Positions 1 through 11,907 of a stretch of 64,000 bases of DNA are shown piece by piece. Positions within the stretch are counted from its first letter, which is position 1, and each line of letters starts with the position of its first letter. A program made the translations under genes and the position numbers. The notes under the pieces were generated by a model that worked only from the letters and a program-made list of their open reading frames with translations, made no database searches and had not been told where the DNA came from. Origin of the DNA: Sparassis latifolia (taxonomy: Eukaryota; Basidiomycota; Agaricomycetes; Polyporales; Sparassidaceae). The stretch is from assembly GCA_018466975.1 (NCBI GenBank), contig CM031556.1:3100001-3164000 (forward strand), in the 5' to 3' direction.

Positions 1-1
1 C

Positions 2-268
2 GGGTGGGAACTGGTCCGCAGCATGGATTGGGAGGGTGAGAAGGGCCGGGCACGTCTCGCGCGCGTGGAGGAGCTCGCAGAGGATGCGCGCGTGGTCGGC
101 GACAACGAGGTGCCGTTCGGGGCGGTTCGCAAGGGCTTCGCTGCGGATATCGTCGCGACGACTGGGAATCTGGAAAGTGACTTCGCGGGTGCGGTGGATA
201 AGGCGGCGATCACATTCGTGATGAAGGGTGGGAGGGTGTACAAGCGCGATGGGAAGCCGCTGGCATGA
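2..268 (+). CDS. Amidohydrolase family protein, 3' end only (partial at window edge)
   Basis: The reading frame is open from the left edge and ends with TGA at 266-268. The last 60 residues have the usual C-terminal layout of imidazolonepropionase-like metal-dependent amidohydrolases: a strand reading GAVRKGFAADIVATTGN (the 'G.I..GK.ADLVA..GNP' motif), then a variable loop, then FVMKGGRVYKRDGKP (the 'V..V.KGGK.Y' motif that closes the small beta-sandwich). The metal-binding and catalytic part lies outside the window, so the substrate cannot be judged. The first ~25 residues are weaker and could lie partly in an intron. The gene converges on the F-box gene at 1371-3710. Confidence 0.7.
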   Translation, partial: GWELVRSMDWEGEKGRARLARVEELAEDARVVGDNEVPFGAVRKGFAADIVATTGNLESDFAGAVDKAAITFVMKGGRVYKRDGKPLA

Positions 269-1370
269 GCCGCGGCATCGAGTGGGCCGCGCCACAGTGT
301 TGGACACACCGGATTGTGGGATTATGTATGGTTCGCGTGAAGTACTCGTATGTTGTATACGGATATAGCTGATGGAAGAGGAGTGACAGATCCGCCGTGC
401 GCGCGGTTTATCACCATCTTGTATGCCGAATGTTGCTTACCAATAACATTGTGTATGCACACGGGGGAGCTCCCTGCATGAACCTCACCCTGCGGAAGAG
501 CTTCCCATCTGGCCAAGTTGAAATATCACTCGGAGACATCATACGCCGTCTGCTTGGCTTATGGGCGCTCAAAGAAAACGCGATCGACACGCGCTAATTA
601 GGGACGCGTCTGTCACGTGCATGCGCTCCACGCTTCCCACCCTCAGATCGACCACCGGAGTCAGAAACTGGTTAGGTCTTCGAAGAGCACCGACACTTGC
701 ATGTACTATATTAGATGATTGACAGATAACACATCTAGTGATACACAGAGCATTAGACAGCGAGGCGCAGAGAAGCACTGTAAACCCGCACGATGACGAC
801 GGGGCACAAGTAACGTACACCAAGAACAAGATTCGGGGACGGGCGAAGAAGATGAAGTAAACGGGCCCTTTTGAGGGCTGACAAGCACAGGCAGGAGAAG
901 ACTGCGACCAAGGCGCATGTACGTACAAAGAAACGGGCGTGGCAGGCACATGACCAGCGCAAACGACCGCGATCTGCGCGAAGGTGCGAACGATGTACAC
1001 GAAGGGTGAGCAAAGCCATCGCCGCCGGGGCGAAGGAGAAAGACGAGAATGGCATGAGACGCACTGTATGTATGTAGGGGATATAGAGATGTAGGGCGAT
1101 AGCGATATATGGATGGGACCGTCCGTCCGCGTGTCCCGCCATGTGCGATATACAATGTCCACGACGGACGGGCACAATGTTCGGTGGGCGCGCAGCGGTC
1201 AGCAGGTAAACACATATAGGCACGCTGCCGCACCCATGTCCGTGTATCGTACAACGCAAGGCTCACCGAAAGACCGTGACGACTAGTCAGCGGGGCCGGT
1301 CTGTCAGCGTATAGCACATTTTGCGCCCCTTCTACATCGCGTTCGTGAGATCGTCGGTGCTCCTCGTGGC
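269..1370. other. Intergenic region between convergent genes
   Basis: 1.1 kb between the amidohydrolase stop and the F-box stop. Overlapping open frames on the minus strand here are low-complexity and show no family motif. It presumably holds the 3' UTRs of both genes. Confidence 0.5.
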
Positions 1371-3710
1371 CTAAACCTTGCTCATGACGAAGGGGCCCTC
1401 GAGCGGTATGGCATGCGTATTGTGCGTGTAGGCCCGCCAAGAGCCGACGAAGTTGGTGTTCGCGACGATGTACCCGCGGAATATGAACACGCCGAGTTCG
1501 GGGTAGTGGACCGGTACGCGAACGATGGCAATCAGCCCATCCCACTTGCGCACGCGCCCATAAAAGCGGAAGTGATGCCAGGCCTGGCCGTGGCGCGGAA
1601 GCGTCTGCAGTACGAGAGGATGAGATGAGCAACCGAGCAGCAAGAGGAGGAACGAGCGCACCTCGCCGGTGACGATGATATCCTGGATACCGTTACACGT
1701 ATGCATCATGTACTCCATGACGCTATCGGTATCGCTCCTGTCATCGTCGTCGTCATACGCGTCCGCATCCACGTCGGTGTCCTCAGCATCGCTACCGTCC
1801 TCGTGGTCCGACTCACCCATCACTTCGTCAAGCAGCTCGTCGACGCTGACGTCAGGCCCGAGCGCGTTATCCACGGCCATCCGCATCTCTTCATCTTCCG
1901 CGGCCTCCGACATCGGGCTCGAGGAAGGCAACCTCGAGGCAGACGTCGAGGGCGGGCCGGCCGCCGACGTCTCCTTCCGCAACGCGAAGCTGTGACCCCC
2001 GTCGTCCCCAACCTCCGCTTCCTGCGACGCGCGCCTCTGCGCATGCACGCGCATCTGGAGCTCCTCGTCCTCGAGCCGGCGGCGATGGAGGCACGACATG
2101 CAGCGGTCCTCGCTGTGCGAGTTCGGGCGGCCCTCGACGTACGTCTCGTAGTGCGAGACCTCGTTGTGGGTCTCGTCGTCCACGCGCACCATCCCGTGCG
2201 ACTCGCGGAACGAGACCTTCGGGAACCACCCGTTGCGGATACCATCGTCGTAGTCGCTCGGCGAGCCCCCGTACGCGACCGCGACCTCCGGACTAATGCA
2301 GTGGTGCTCGCGGAGGCGCATGTATACGGGCACCGTGGAGAGGCGCGGATTCTGGTCGGAGAAATCCTCTGGGAAGTTCACGGACCGGATAAGCGCGAAG
2401 TACTGGCCGACGTCGGGAATCTGGGTGCTAAAATAAGTAGGAACATAGACACGGAGAGGCGAGATACGTACCTGTATGACGCCCTGCCACTGTCCGTCCA
2501 GGGTACCGTATGTGTATACTACGCCCTTGAGTTCCGGGATCTCCCAAGGATTCGTGCAGCACGTCAGACGGTGCCAGTCGTTGTCCCAGCGCGCACTAGG
2601 ACCCTTCAGGCCTCTGCGCCAGACACCATCGTCCTCGAGCCTACCCTCTTCCTCGGTGAGCGCAGCTCGCCATTCCCACGTGCCGCGGTCAACGAGCTTA
2701 ACGGACTTGTGGGCGTTGACTTCCACGAGGTCCGCCTGGGTGAGGCAGACGTGCGTACGCCCGAGCTGTATCGCGTGTTCGCGGTTGAGCGGGAGCGAGG
2801 ACGGAATGTCGAAGAGCATCGTCCCGCTGAGCGTCATGTACAGCAGCTTCGCGCCTTGGGCAATGAGCGGCGGGGAGATCGCGAGCGGCAGATTGAAATG
2901 GCGACGACCCCGCTCGATAAGTGCGTCGGGCTGACGATAGAGTGGGTAGAAGCCATGCGGGGTCATAAGCGTATACGGAAACGCGTTCTGCAGTTCGTCC
3001 GGGAGGGGGAAGTCGAAATGGTTGTCCGGAGCGTGGAACGAAGGATAGCGAGCGGCGGTGAGGACGTACGGACGAATGAGATCCATGATCTGCTTGCGTT
3101 TCTCCGGGGTTATGGCAGCAAGCTTGGCTGTATGCAGAGGTGAGTACGACGACAGAGTAGGGGAGACATGTGACGCACCATCGTCCAAGTCAAACCATAC
3201 GAGCCAAATGACAAGAGCGTTGAGCGCACTCTCCGCAGGCCAACCGTTGCTGTCCTGTCTGTTCTCCCACAAGCGGGTTACGAGGAAATTGTGGAGAAGG
3301 GAGCCTATGTTCGCCCACTCGAGCTGGACGATGTTCTTGCCGTCGTTCTCGACTGCCATGATAAAGGCAACCCAAAGGTCGGCTTTGAGATTGCTGTCGA
3401 ATATGTCACCGCGCCTGATGCGTTTCAGAGCAAGGCAATGCTTGCGCAGCTGCCATGCGAGATTCTTGGAGTACGTAGCGCGTACACCGAGGCGACGGAA
3501 CGCGGCACGCGAGTCAAATCTGGACCGGAAAATGCGACCGTAGAGATGGGGACAGCCATGCATAGATAGGGAATGATATACATAACGACATGTGAGGAGG
3601 AGAGGGACCAGGACAGAGGGAGGACCGAGCGGGTCGATCAAGGTGGCCTCGAGGGCGATGTTTTCGAGGACGGTGACGGGAATGGCGCAGAGCCTGGAGT
3701 GCTGGATCAT
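1371..3710 (-). CDS. F-box domain protein (Agaricomycete family)
   Basis: The start is the ATG at 3710. The N-terminus (IPVTVLENIALEAT... then VPLLLTCRYVYHSLS) is an F-box-like helix pair, expected to bind Skp1 in an SCF ubiquitin ligase. It is followed by a leucine- and tryptophan-rich helical region, a long central region rich in Trp/Arg, a very acidic stretch (about residues 560-640) and a conserved tail, GQAWHHFRFYGRVRKWDGLIAIVR. The genomic frame is open across all 779 codons, but three segments look like introns: 3128-3178 (51 nt), 2421-2471 (51 nt) and 1605-1661 (57 nt). Each starts GT and ends AG. Removing the last joins IIVTGE to TLPRHGQAW. All three are multiples of three without stops, so the spliced product is about 726 residues. 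The substrate target is unknown. Confidence 0.8.
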   Translation of the reverse strand: MIQHSRLCAIPVTVLENIALEATLIDPLGPPSVLVPLLLTCRYVYHSLSMHGCPHLYGRIFRSRFDSRAAFRRLGVRATYSKNLAWQLRKHCLALKRIRRGDIFDSNLKADLWVAFIMAVENDGKNIVQLEWANIGSLLHNFLVTRLWENRQDSNGWPAESALNALVIWLVWFDLDDGASHVSPTLSSYSPLHTAKLAAITPEKRKQIMDLIRPYVLTAARYPSFHAPDNHFDFPLPDELQNAFPYTLMTPHGFYPLYRQPDALIERGRRHFNLPLAISPPLIAQGAKLLYMTLSGTMLFDIPSSLPLNREHAIQLGRTHVCLTQADLVEVNAHKSVKLVDRGTWEWRAALTEEEGRLEDDGVWRRGLKGPSARWDNDWHRLTCCTNPWEIPELKGVVYTYGTLDGQWQGVIQVRISPLRVYVPTYFSTQIPDVGQYFALIRSVNFPEDFSDQNPRLSTVPVYMRLREHHCISPEVAVAYGGSPSDYDDGIRNGWFPKVSFRESHGMVRVDDETHNEVSHYETYVEGRPNSHSEDRCMSCLHRRRLEDEELQMRVHAQRRASQEAEVGDDGGHSFALRKETSAAGPPSTSASRLPSSSPMSEAAEDEEMRMAVDNALGPDVSVDELLDEVMGESDHEDGSDAEDTDVDADAYDDDDDRSDTDSVMEYMMHTCNGIQDIIVTGEVRSFLLLLLGCSSHPLVLQTLPRHGQAWHHFRFYGRVRKWDGLIAIVRVPVHYPELGVFIFRGYIVANTNFVGSWRAYTHNTHAIPLEGPFVMSKV

Positions 3711-6500
3711 GGCGGGGCGGGGGCGGGGGAAGGTGGTATCAGGAGGAGAAGGAGTGGAAGGACATGATGAGAGGAAGGGGAGGGCTTTATCTGGCTGGAG
3801 AGGATGCGGGGGCGCCTAGTTGTGACAGAGCATATAGTAAGGAGCGGGGAGCTGGAGGTGAACTCGCGAAGCGGAGTTACGTCACGGTCACGCGCCGGAA
3901 TACCACGCGATCGGGCGAGATCTGCCTGCCGATCGGCGTTTCCCAGGGCCTCCCAAATTGGGCACCCAACTTCTTGAGCAGTGGTTTGGCCGGCACGCTC
4001 AGCCGCGTTCATTTCGCGCGCATCAGCTCTTTCTCTTCGCAACGAGCCTTCGCGGGAGAAAGCGCCACACATCAATTGTCTTTTCTTCCGCATCAGCTCA
4101 CGGCGTGGCGCAGCGTAACACCGCTTGTCCTCCTCGTCCTCTCACGCACCCGCCGCTTCTCTCCCCCCTCTCTGCCCAGACTCTCGCCATATATCCTCTA
4201 TTAGCCCTCTCCTACCCGGTCCTCTTTCTCCCCATCCTCCTCATTGCCCGACCGACCTCCATGCTGCGCATATCCCAGGTCTTTTACGTGTCTATCATAC
4301 CAATGTACTTCCTCTTCTCGTCCCACGACCCACACATACCGCGACGTCAGACTCCGCAAACGCACCGCAGACTGGTCCATGCCCAGTCGCGCAGTGACCA
4401 TCCTTATCTCCTTCTCCCCGTCCTCCATTTCACCCTCTTTTCAGTACCTCCTTCTTTCTCTTGCTCCACAAAGTTCAATCCCAGTCCGGACTTCACACCA
4501 ACTGCCTGTGTCTCGGGACCCAAATGCCATGTGTCTTCCCTCCGTGCCCTTTCTCGCATGTGTGCATCAATATATCCGCTGTCCATGCCGTCACCCTGTC
4601 CCCCGCCGTGCGCTCGCGCCTTCGAATTCGAACCGTTTGTCATCCCCGGCCGAGACCCACTCGAACCGTTCGCAGTCCAAGTGCTCAACGCGTCTCTGGA
4701 TGTCATGATGGCAGCTCTCCCCTTCCGATAGGCCCGTCTCCACCGCCAATGATCAATCTCGCCATCCCTGCCCACTCACCGCGCCAGCTCGTCCGCTCCA
4801 GCTCGCTCTGGATCCCGGCCAGCTCTCCTCAGTTCAACCCGTCCCCTGTCTCCGCTCGTCCGTCCGACGCGTCTCGTGTCTATTTGACGCGTCCTGTCAA
4901 CGTCTCACGAAATGACATCTCGATCTTATCAGCAATCTCGTGTCATTAAGTCCCCCACCGCTCCCTCTACTCTACATCGCCATTGCGCAAAGGGCGCACG
5001 CCTCCTTCTCGCTTGGCGTGCCTTAATGTTCGACGGCACGGCACACCCACCGAACTCAGCCCGGAGTCCGTCCGGTTTACGTATTATACCCCCCGGCGTC
5101 GGGATTGGTCTCGGAAGTCGACTGCAGTATGCTCTCTGCCAGCCCGATTCACACTGTCCATTTTCGAGCATATGCATATCGCTCGCCAACCCACCGGGCA
5201 GCACCCAGGAGACGCACCCCAGAATGCGTTCTCCACACACTTCGCGGCTTGACGTCGAAGCTCCCTGCCCGGCAACAACCCTGGCCTGATCGACTGGCGT
5301 CTACACCGCGGACGCCCGCATGCGATCACGTCCAGCATGAAATTAGGATTTTTAGCCAGCGGGGCCCGCAATTCATAGCGCGTCGAATACAATCGCACAA
5401 AGTGCGCCCTTGTTCTGGATCCGAGCACGAAATTGAATTACGATGTCCGTGCGTGCTTTTCTCCTGCGCACTTTGTCCGACGCATGCAGCTAATGATGCC
5501 CTCTCCGTCCGTCTCCGCCAACTGATGCTTGTGGGTGCGTGTACGTGTACCCAGCCACGCACACTTCCATCGTGTGGCAGGCACACAGTTCCGATTTACT
5601 TCGCAGTCGATATTAGCTTCATGCTTGAGCTGACGTGCGTTTATTCAGGATCCACACCGCTCTAAACTGGGCTGTGTGTGTCTCCGTGACGTCCAGTGTG
5701 GATGCAGTCAATTTCGTTCCCCAAAGCGAGCAGAGCGCTCGCTGAAGCTCGCCGCCAAGACTCCGTGCCTTCCGACGCCGCCCGATCGGCGTGGGTCCGC
5801 AACCCCGACTCTTAACCCCGACGACTCCCAACCCCGCCCCCCCAGCCGGCAGTAATCGCGCGTCACGCGTAGGCGTCCGCACCCTGCTGCCATAGTCTCC
5901 AGCATATGGGGCACCGACGTACATACGGGGCTCGCGTCGTGCAGCCATGTTACGACATGACAGCGCACAGGGTCATGTGCGCCACGTGAATACGCAAATT
6001 GGCTTCGCACATATCCACGTACCCTGTCGACTTGCACAATGCGGCATTCAGGTCTAGGTGCGCCATAGCGAGGTAGGTAGGTAGGTAGGCAGGCGCCTCT
6101 GTGGGCAAGACCGGCAGAGTGTTCGCCACCATCACACGTCGGGTTCTGTTCCTGACGATTGGCGCAGATTTGGAGCGCGTGCTCATTAAGCTCGTATCTG
6201 GAGAGGTGGAGCGGAACGCGTCGTTGTGTCGATTACGAGAACCGGCTGCCGGACACATCGTCTCTTGTCTCGCCATCCGTGGCAGCTGCAGAGGCCGTTG
6301 AGGTTGACGGAACGTAACTGCGCCCACGGTGACTCATGCTCCGCTGCCAGATGTACGTATACCTGCCCCACGCATCGGAGACTATCCCTCCAAGCGGGCT
6401 CGCACGGTGACTGACGTGGTGGTGGATACCGAATAGGCCCGAATACGCTCGACCGAGGTAGGTGTTCTGTGATTCAGTCCTCAAAAGCTGTCGCGCTGCC
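3711..6500. other. Gene-free stretch, pyrimidine-rich upstream region
   Basis: No frame here shows a recognisable motif. From about 4,100 to 4,900 the plus strand is strongly C/T-rich, which produces long open frames on both strands of low-complexity composition; these are not credible genes. Part of this is presumably the upstream region of the F-box gene. Confidence 0.4.
6071..6089. repeat. (GGTA)n microsatellite
   Basis: About 4.75 perfect copies of the tetranucleotide GGTA. Simple repeat in intergenic DNA. Confidence 0.9.
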
Positions 6501-9500
6501 CTTATACACTCAACGCACCGCGCGATATCTGAGGTATAATTAGAAAAGTTCGTTCATCCATGATTCTGCAGGGTCTGCTGAAAATTGTTTTCGATTCATC
6601 GTGTACGGATTTATTGGGTCCGTGCATATGTTTTTGTTTCGATCCAGCAACTCTTGACACCCAAATGGACCGACCGCACAGGGCTGATGCCGTAATCTTT
6701 CCATCGCGAACGCTAATGCTGCGGAATGTGCTGCGATGGTAATACAGCATGAAGATCTGGTAGCTGCACCGCTATCAGTGTTCTGCATCCATTCTCCGAA
6801 TTTCTCGAAGAACTGCGCGAGGCTGTTTCTTACGACAACGCACGGCGGACACGGCCAGTCACGGCAATGCGCGTTCCCGACGACGACGACATTTCGTGCT
6901 GTTGCGCGCAGCGTTCTTTCGACAAACATGCGCTGCCCCCGCCGACGAGGGCTACGTCTCGGCCCCGTCGTGAGTTTGCGACTCCGCTTTTGCGACGCAT
7001 CCTTACTTATGCAGGCCGCTCGAAGCTTATGTTGCTTGTGTTGCTTGTGTTACGTACCCAGGTGCCCATCATGATCCAGGTGTCTGTGAGCGATTGCACA
7101 TCTTACGAGAGGCGGGATGGACACTGGACAGTGACTGTTCAGATGAGCGACGAAGATGAGCCTGTGGCGATGACAGCTGCCGGTCGACGGATTGCCAGGG
7201 TTATTTATCTAATGTGCCCTGTTCGGTACTCGACGCAGAGAGGTACCGGTTGCTTTTGACTTTTCAATGTGAGTATGACCTGTTTTGTCGAAACGACATG
7301 AGCTTATTCACGGAGTATACTCTTATCACAGGTCCAGAATACTATTCACGAAATATATTTGTATGCTACGGTAAGGTTCAGTCTTTGCAAATGGACATCC
7401 TGAGATGCCTCTGGATGACCAATCACCTTCGCATGGTGTACACGATCCGAAGGCATGTTCACGACTGAACCTTGTCAAGACGGCGCAGCGGGGAACTGGT
7501 CTACATTTCCCTGTTGATACTGGCGGGTGTTCTCTCTGATCTTTCTATCCGTCGCTGTCCCTGATGGGATGCTGGAGCGCCCTTGGTTATGTCCCACGCA
7601 GTGCATCCCCGCAGTGCAAGGTCTGGGCACGATGCAGTGTGAGTGGACTAGTTCTTCACATGGCGGAATCAGGGAGCGTTGGCCACTCAGCGTCCTCCCA
7701 AGGTACATGTGGCGGCGTTTACATCTTTTGTTTCCTGAAGGGGCGCTGTGCATATATCACATCACGGACCTTCTCTGGGTACAAGGTTTCGGCATGACAT
7801 AGCAAGTTTTAACTGTCTCCCAACGTCGCGTGGATTGCACTCTCACTCGGTAGGTTTTCATATTTCCGGCGTCTGTTACGTATGTCAGACGTCACCGTGC
7901 TCTTTCGGCCTCACAACTGCATACATACTTATCTGTATGGGCATCCTACGTTACACTCTCATGGTGCTGTGCTGAAGTCCGTTTGCTATGACAATGAACT
8001 GGCATGCCAGGTCCCACGGCGTGCGACGATACTTCACGCCTTATGGTACCTTGAGGCGAGGTAACTTAAAAGACGTACAGGGAGCTTTTCCAGCGGGAAT
8101 GCACTCGATGCTTGGACATCCCTAGATTAGTGCAGTGGCGTTCTCAGAAAATAAACACGGTATGTCCACAGGCGCACTATGATTTGTGTGCGCCGCACTT
8201 ACGGTCGTATCCTGTGCTCGGTGATGCGATTCACGTCTCTCCGTGTGTTCCAGTTTGGTCTGCCATCATCATCGCATCCTCCACATCCAGAAACGCGCGC
8301 TTTCCTGTCCCGCAAAGATGTCTCTTGGCCCGTCGTTCTCCCATGCCATATGAGCTAAGCTCGTTTCTAGTATTCGTGATTGCCGCTCGGCGCAAGGCAG
8401 ACAACTTACTTGATTTGTTGAACAGCGATGCGGAATCCGTATTCGAATTTCATCCGCTCGGACGTTGTTCACCGTGACACTTCATGTCGTTCATGACATG
8501 ATGACCAACTGATGTCTTTCGTTGATGGGGATGTCAAGAACTCATCTTATCGGACGCTCGCATCCTTGTGGAGATGGCAGGGCAAGTGTATCCTCAATTC
8601 ATGCTCCCTTGTCGATAATCTGGTGTGCTGGTGTGCTAAATTACCAAATATGTCTCTGGGCTCGTCTGTTTACCATAGATTCTCCATCTAGATCTATTGG
8701 TCCGTAGGCCCATTCCTACCTCTGCGGCTGTGCAGGTGAACTAGCACTTCTGGCGATGCAGTTCCTATCAGATAATCTGGTGCGTCCTTCGCGAAGAGTT
8801 GCGTCTATCACGAATGCAAGCCTCGGTGGTCGCTTTTCGGAAGGCCTAGAATTCTCGAGCGTCACGTCCCCACTCGGCGACGAAGGCGCTGCATGCACAG
8901 TATGGTGTCTTTGGCTAGTGCCTTACGTGTCAGTTGTTTTTACGATTCCGCATGATGGAGTATCGATTTGGCGCCGATGGCTTCTTCCGCGTTGAGTGTC
9001 AAGGTGCAGTGGGGAAACTTCGATCGACCTACGCTTATCATACGAGCGTTTTGCAGGTATGTCTGGCTGCTCTCTCCGTAGGCAACTGAAGCGGCATTTA
9101 GGAACCTTCGAGCTGGATCCACTACAATCAGTGGAAATTTTCTTTGTCGCTCCTTGGTGTTGGACAAACGTCGGCGCTCGTCGCTGCACTTCTCTGTTGG
9201 TCAAATCTCGATCCCTGTCGCGCGCCTGAGGCTCCAACGATGCTGCTCACGGATCACACAGATATCGGAAATGATAACTGCGTCAAAACGCAGACAAAGG
9301 AGAAGCGCTTAAGGAGTGTGCGATGACCCCTTCGGTGAGAACTTGTTTCTGTCTTCGGTTGCCGAAACTGACTGAGGTGCCCGAACTCGGCGGTGTCGGC
9401 CAGCCTGCGAACGGTAGGCTTCATGACACGCATTGAGCGGACTAGGTGCGATGATAGCGACTCCTTCTAGCTTGTGACACAATCTGCATGCTATTTTCCT

Positions 9501-11907
9501 ATCCACCGGCCGTTATAGCGAACAAATATTGCTTGGCTATAGATCCATTGATGTAGAAGGTTAGTCGGCCATCGCGTATTGACTCTCAGCCGCTGTGCAG
9601 ACCCCAACCTCGTTCATCTTCTTGATTCTTGTGTCTCAATGTTGCTGATGGGCCGCTCACCGTGTTCCATCAGAATGAATGGACGACGCCTAGTTCACCT
9701 GCATGGTAGATGGCGATTCTGCCGGTTTTACTGCATATGTTCCATCATCGTGTTTCCTTTCTCAGTGAGTAGTCGTGCTGTTCAGTCGGACGCTGTACTG
9801 GTGATCAGGCCACGCTGACGCTATTGTCGTCAGATATAGCGCAAGTTCTGAGCAAGAGGCCTTTGACCGATACGCGATTCCGCCAAATTTGTGGCTGCAC
9901 ATGACCCCCTTCGCGTTGACTAGCAATTCGCTCTGTGTGATCTGGATAGGTGAGCGCTGTATCTCCATTGCTCACCTGATGCGCGTTCTGTCGCCTATTG
10001 TGTTACTTGAGTCGAGTCATAAGGGTACACCCCATCTTGTCACCGATGACCTCCCGATTTCTGCGCGCAAGCTGAGTAGGCCTCAGCACGAACGTTCCAC
10101 GCTCGCGCAGTTCAACTACAACACATTTCAATTCGACACGTCGTAGAACCTGATTGAGACGGCAGCCGTCCCGTGATGACTGGCGATTGCTTACCCCGGC
10201 CCCCAGGCTTCAGCTTCCATGACGCAGGGCTATCAGAATTCAAAACTCGGTAGCACTCCTAATGGCAGAGCTACCTGACTTTTGCCAGGGTCACTTGATG
10301 ATCTGCCAGTCCTACTCTCTAGTGCCCTGATACCCACCTTCCGGATGCGAGAGTGCTACAAACCTTAGCAATTGACCTTTGAGCAGTGGTATGGGATACA
10401 AGTTCAACCACCCGAGGGAGATCCTTCTCCCAGTCATCTGGTGATACCTTCCGCCGTACACATTGCATAACGCCTCGCTGGACCCTACATACTGTAGTTG
10501 TCTGCGAACTGCCGTCATGCATTTCCTTTGGAAGCTCGAACATCTTCTGGCGCGGCTTCAAATACGCACTGCCGGTGGGATATCTATGCGGTGCCTTGCC
10601 TCTGATGGTCTTGCTGGTTGCACCTTCCGTCGTCGCGGACTTCAAGTTGGTTTGTGAGTCCATTCTAGGCGTTCATATATCCATTTCTGTGTTATGTTCT
10701 CCCCACACTGGGATCCGGAGGAGTACAGCTATTGCCTGTTCTTGTTTATCCCAGGTCCTTTCACGTAGCGCTGCCCTTGTGTTCGCATCGTCCTCGGACT
10801 CTCACTGATAGCGGTCTAGTTTCAGCGCAGCCCTTGAATCTTGCTCCATTACCAAAGCCAGCCGCGACTGGCGCAAAGGATATCCTCTGGTTTGCTTATC
10901 TCGAGCCATTTGCCATTCTCATGAACGTCCATGTCACATACAACAATACTTGCAAGCTGACATCCTGGTTTAGATGCATGGCCAGTCTGTGGTCAGCCAA
11001 GAGGTGTGCACCACCGTCATACCCGTCAACCTGTAGTCCGAAGTATCGGAGGCGATTCATATGGACAATCCCTAGCATGTGTCTCATCCGCCATCTCTAA
11101 GAAGGGAGGAGACACGCGCTCACAATTTTGACCTCAATAGCGAGGACATACGGTGGAGATCTCAACCCGTTTTCGACATCATGACCACTCTCAGCGGAGC
11201 TAGTCCTCTTCTTTCCATTGGGGGGAACCGGCAGGTTCTGGAGCTGCGGGTCGAGGACAGCGGGTCTGCCGTAAGTGTGCACGCCTTGCGCCATATCTCG
11301 CCACGGTCCCCGTTAGGGTCAGAGTTTGCTCGGAGCGCGGGGGGCGGCTGCGGCACCCACCCATCAAGCGGTGGGGAAGCGACGGAACGTCTGCTGTCGA
11401 TGCTTCTTCCTGTTCTCGGGCGTGGCTTCTTGTCCTCGAGCGCTGCACGCTGGGATATCATGCGTCGTGTCGGTCCGTCTACTGCCAGGCGCCCGGTGAG
11501 GTTCCGCATGCGTGTTAGTTGGGTGCCGCGCTCGCTTTTGTGCATTGTTCAGGGCTTCGAAGATCCGAAGGCCTGACATATTACTCGTTTGTGTTGCGGA
11601 GGGAGAGACGATTGGCTCGGGAGGGATCCGCGGCCTCGATTTGAAACACATTCAATCCCGCCTTACTTTTATCCGGGTCGGTGCTCGCGCTGCCTCCAAG
11701 TGGCCGCCCGTCTCCATGAGGTCGTAGGTACAGTGTCCTGAAGACCATGCGCAACTGCCCGATAACAATTGTATGCAACTGGATTGCGCGAAACGAAGTA
11801 TTGCAGAACAGGGTATCGTCCGATACTGTACACACAGACAATAACTAAAGATCGAGGAATACTAAATGAAACATATGCATGGAAGAATGGCCAGATGCAT
11901 CTCACGA
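6501..11907. other. Gene-poor stretch without supportable features
   Basis: Over 5 kb with only short open frames on either strand. No reverse transcriptase, integrase, transposase or other domain motif, tRNA or clear inverted repeat was seen. On the minus strand between about 11,577 and 11,100 two overlapping frames have protein-like composition (one includes VHTYGRPAVLDPQLQNLPVP), so a small unrecognised gene is possible there. The rest reads as unconstrained or strongly decayed sequence. Confidence 0.35.

Noticed and set aside
706..1632. 308-codon open frame on the minus strand
   Set aside because: It overlaps the F-box gene's 3' end in another frame, has biased composition and no motif.
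1701..3143. 480-codon open frame opposite the F-box gene
   Set aside because: Antisense shadow of the F-box coding exons in GC-rich DNA.
3958..4731. 257-codon open frame on the plus strand
   Set aside because: Pure C/T-rich composition gives open frames on both strands; no protein motif.
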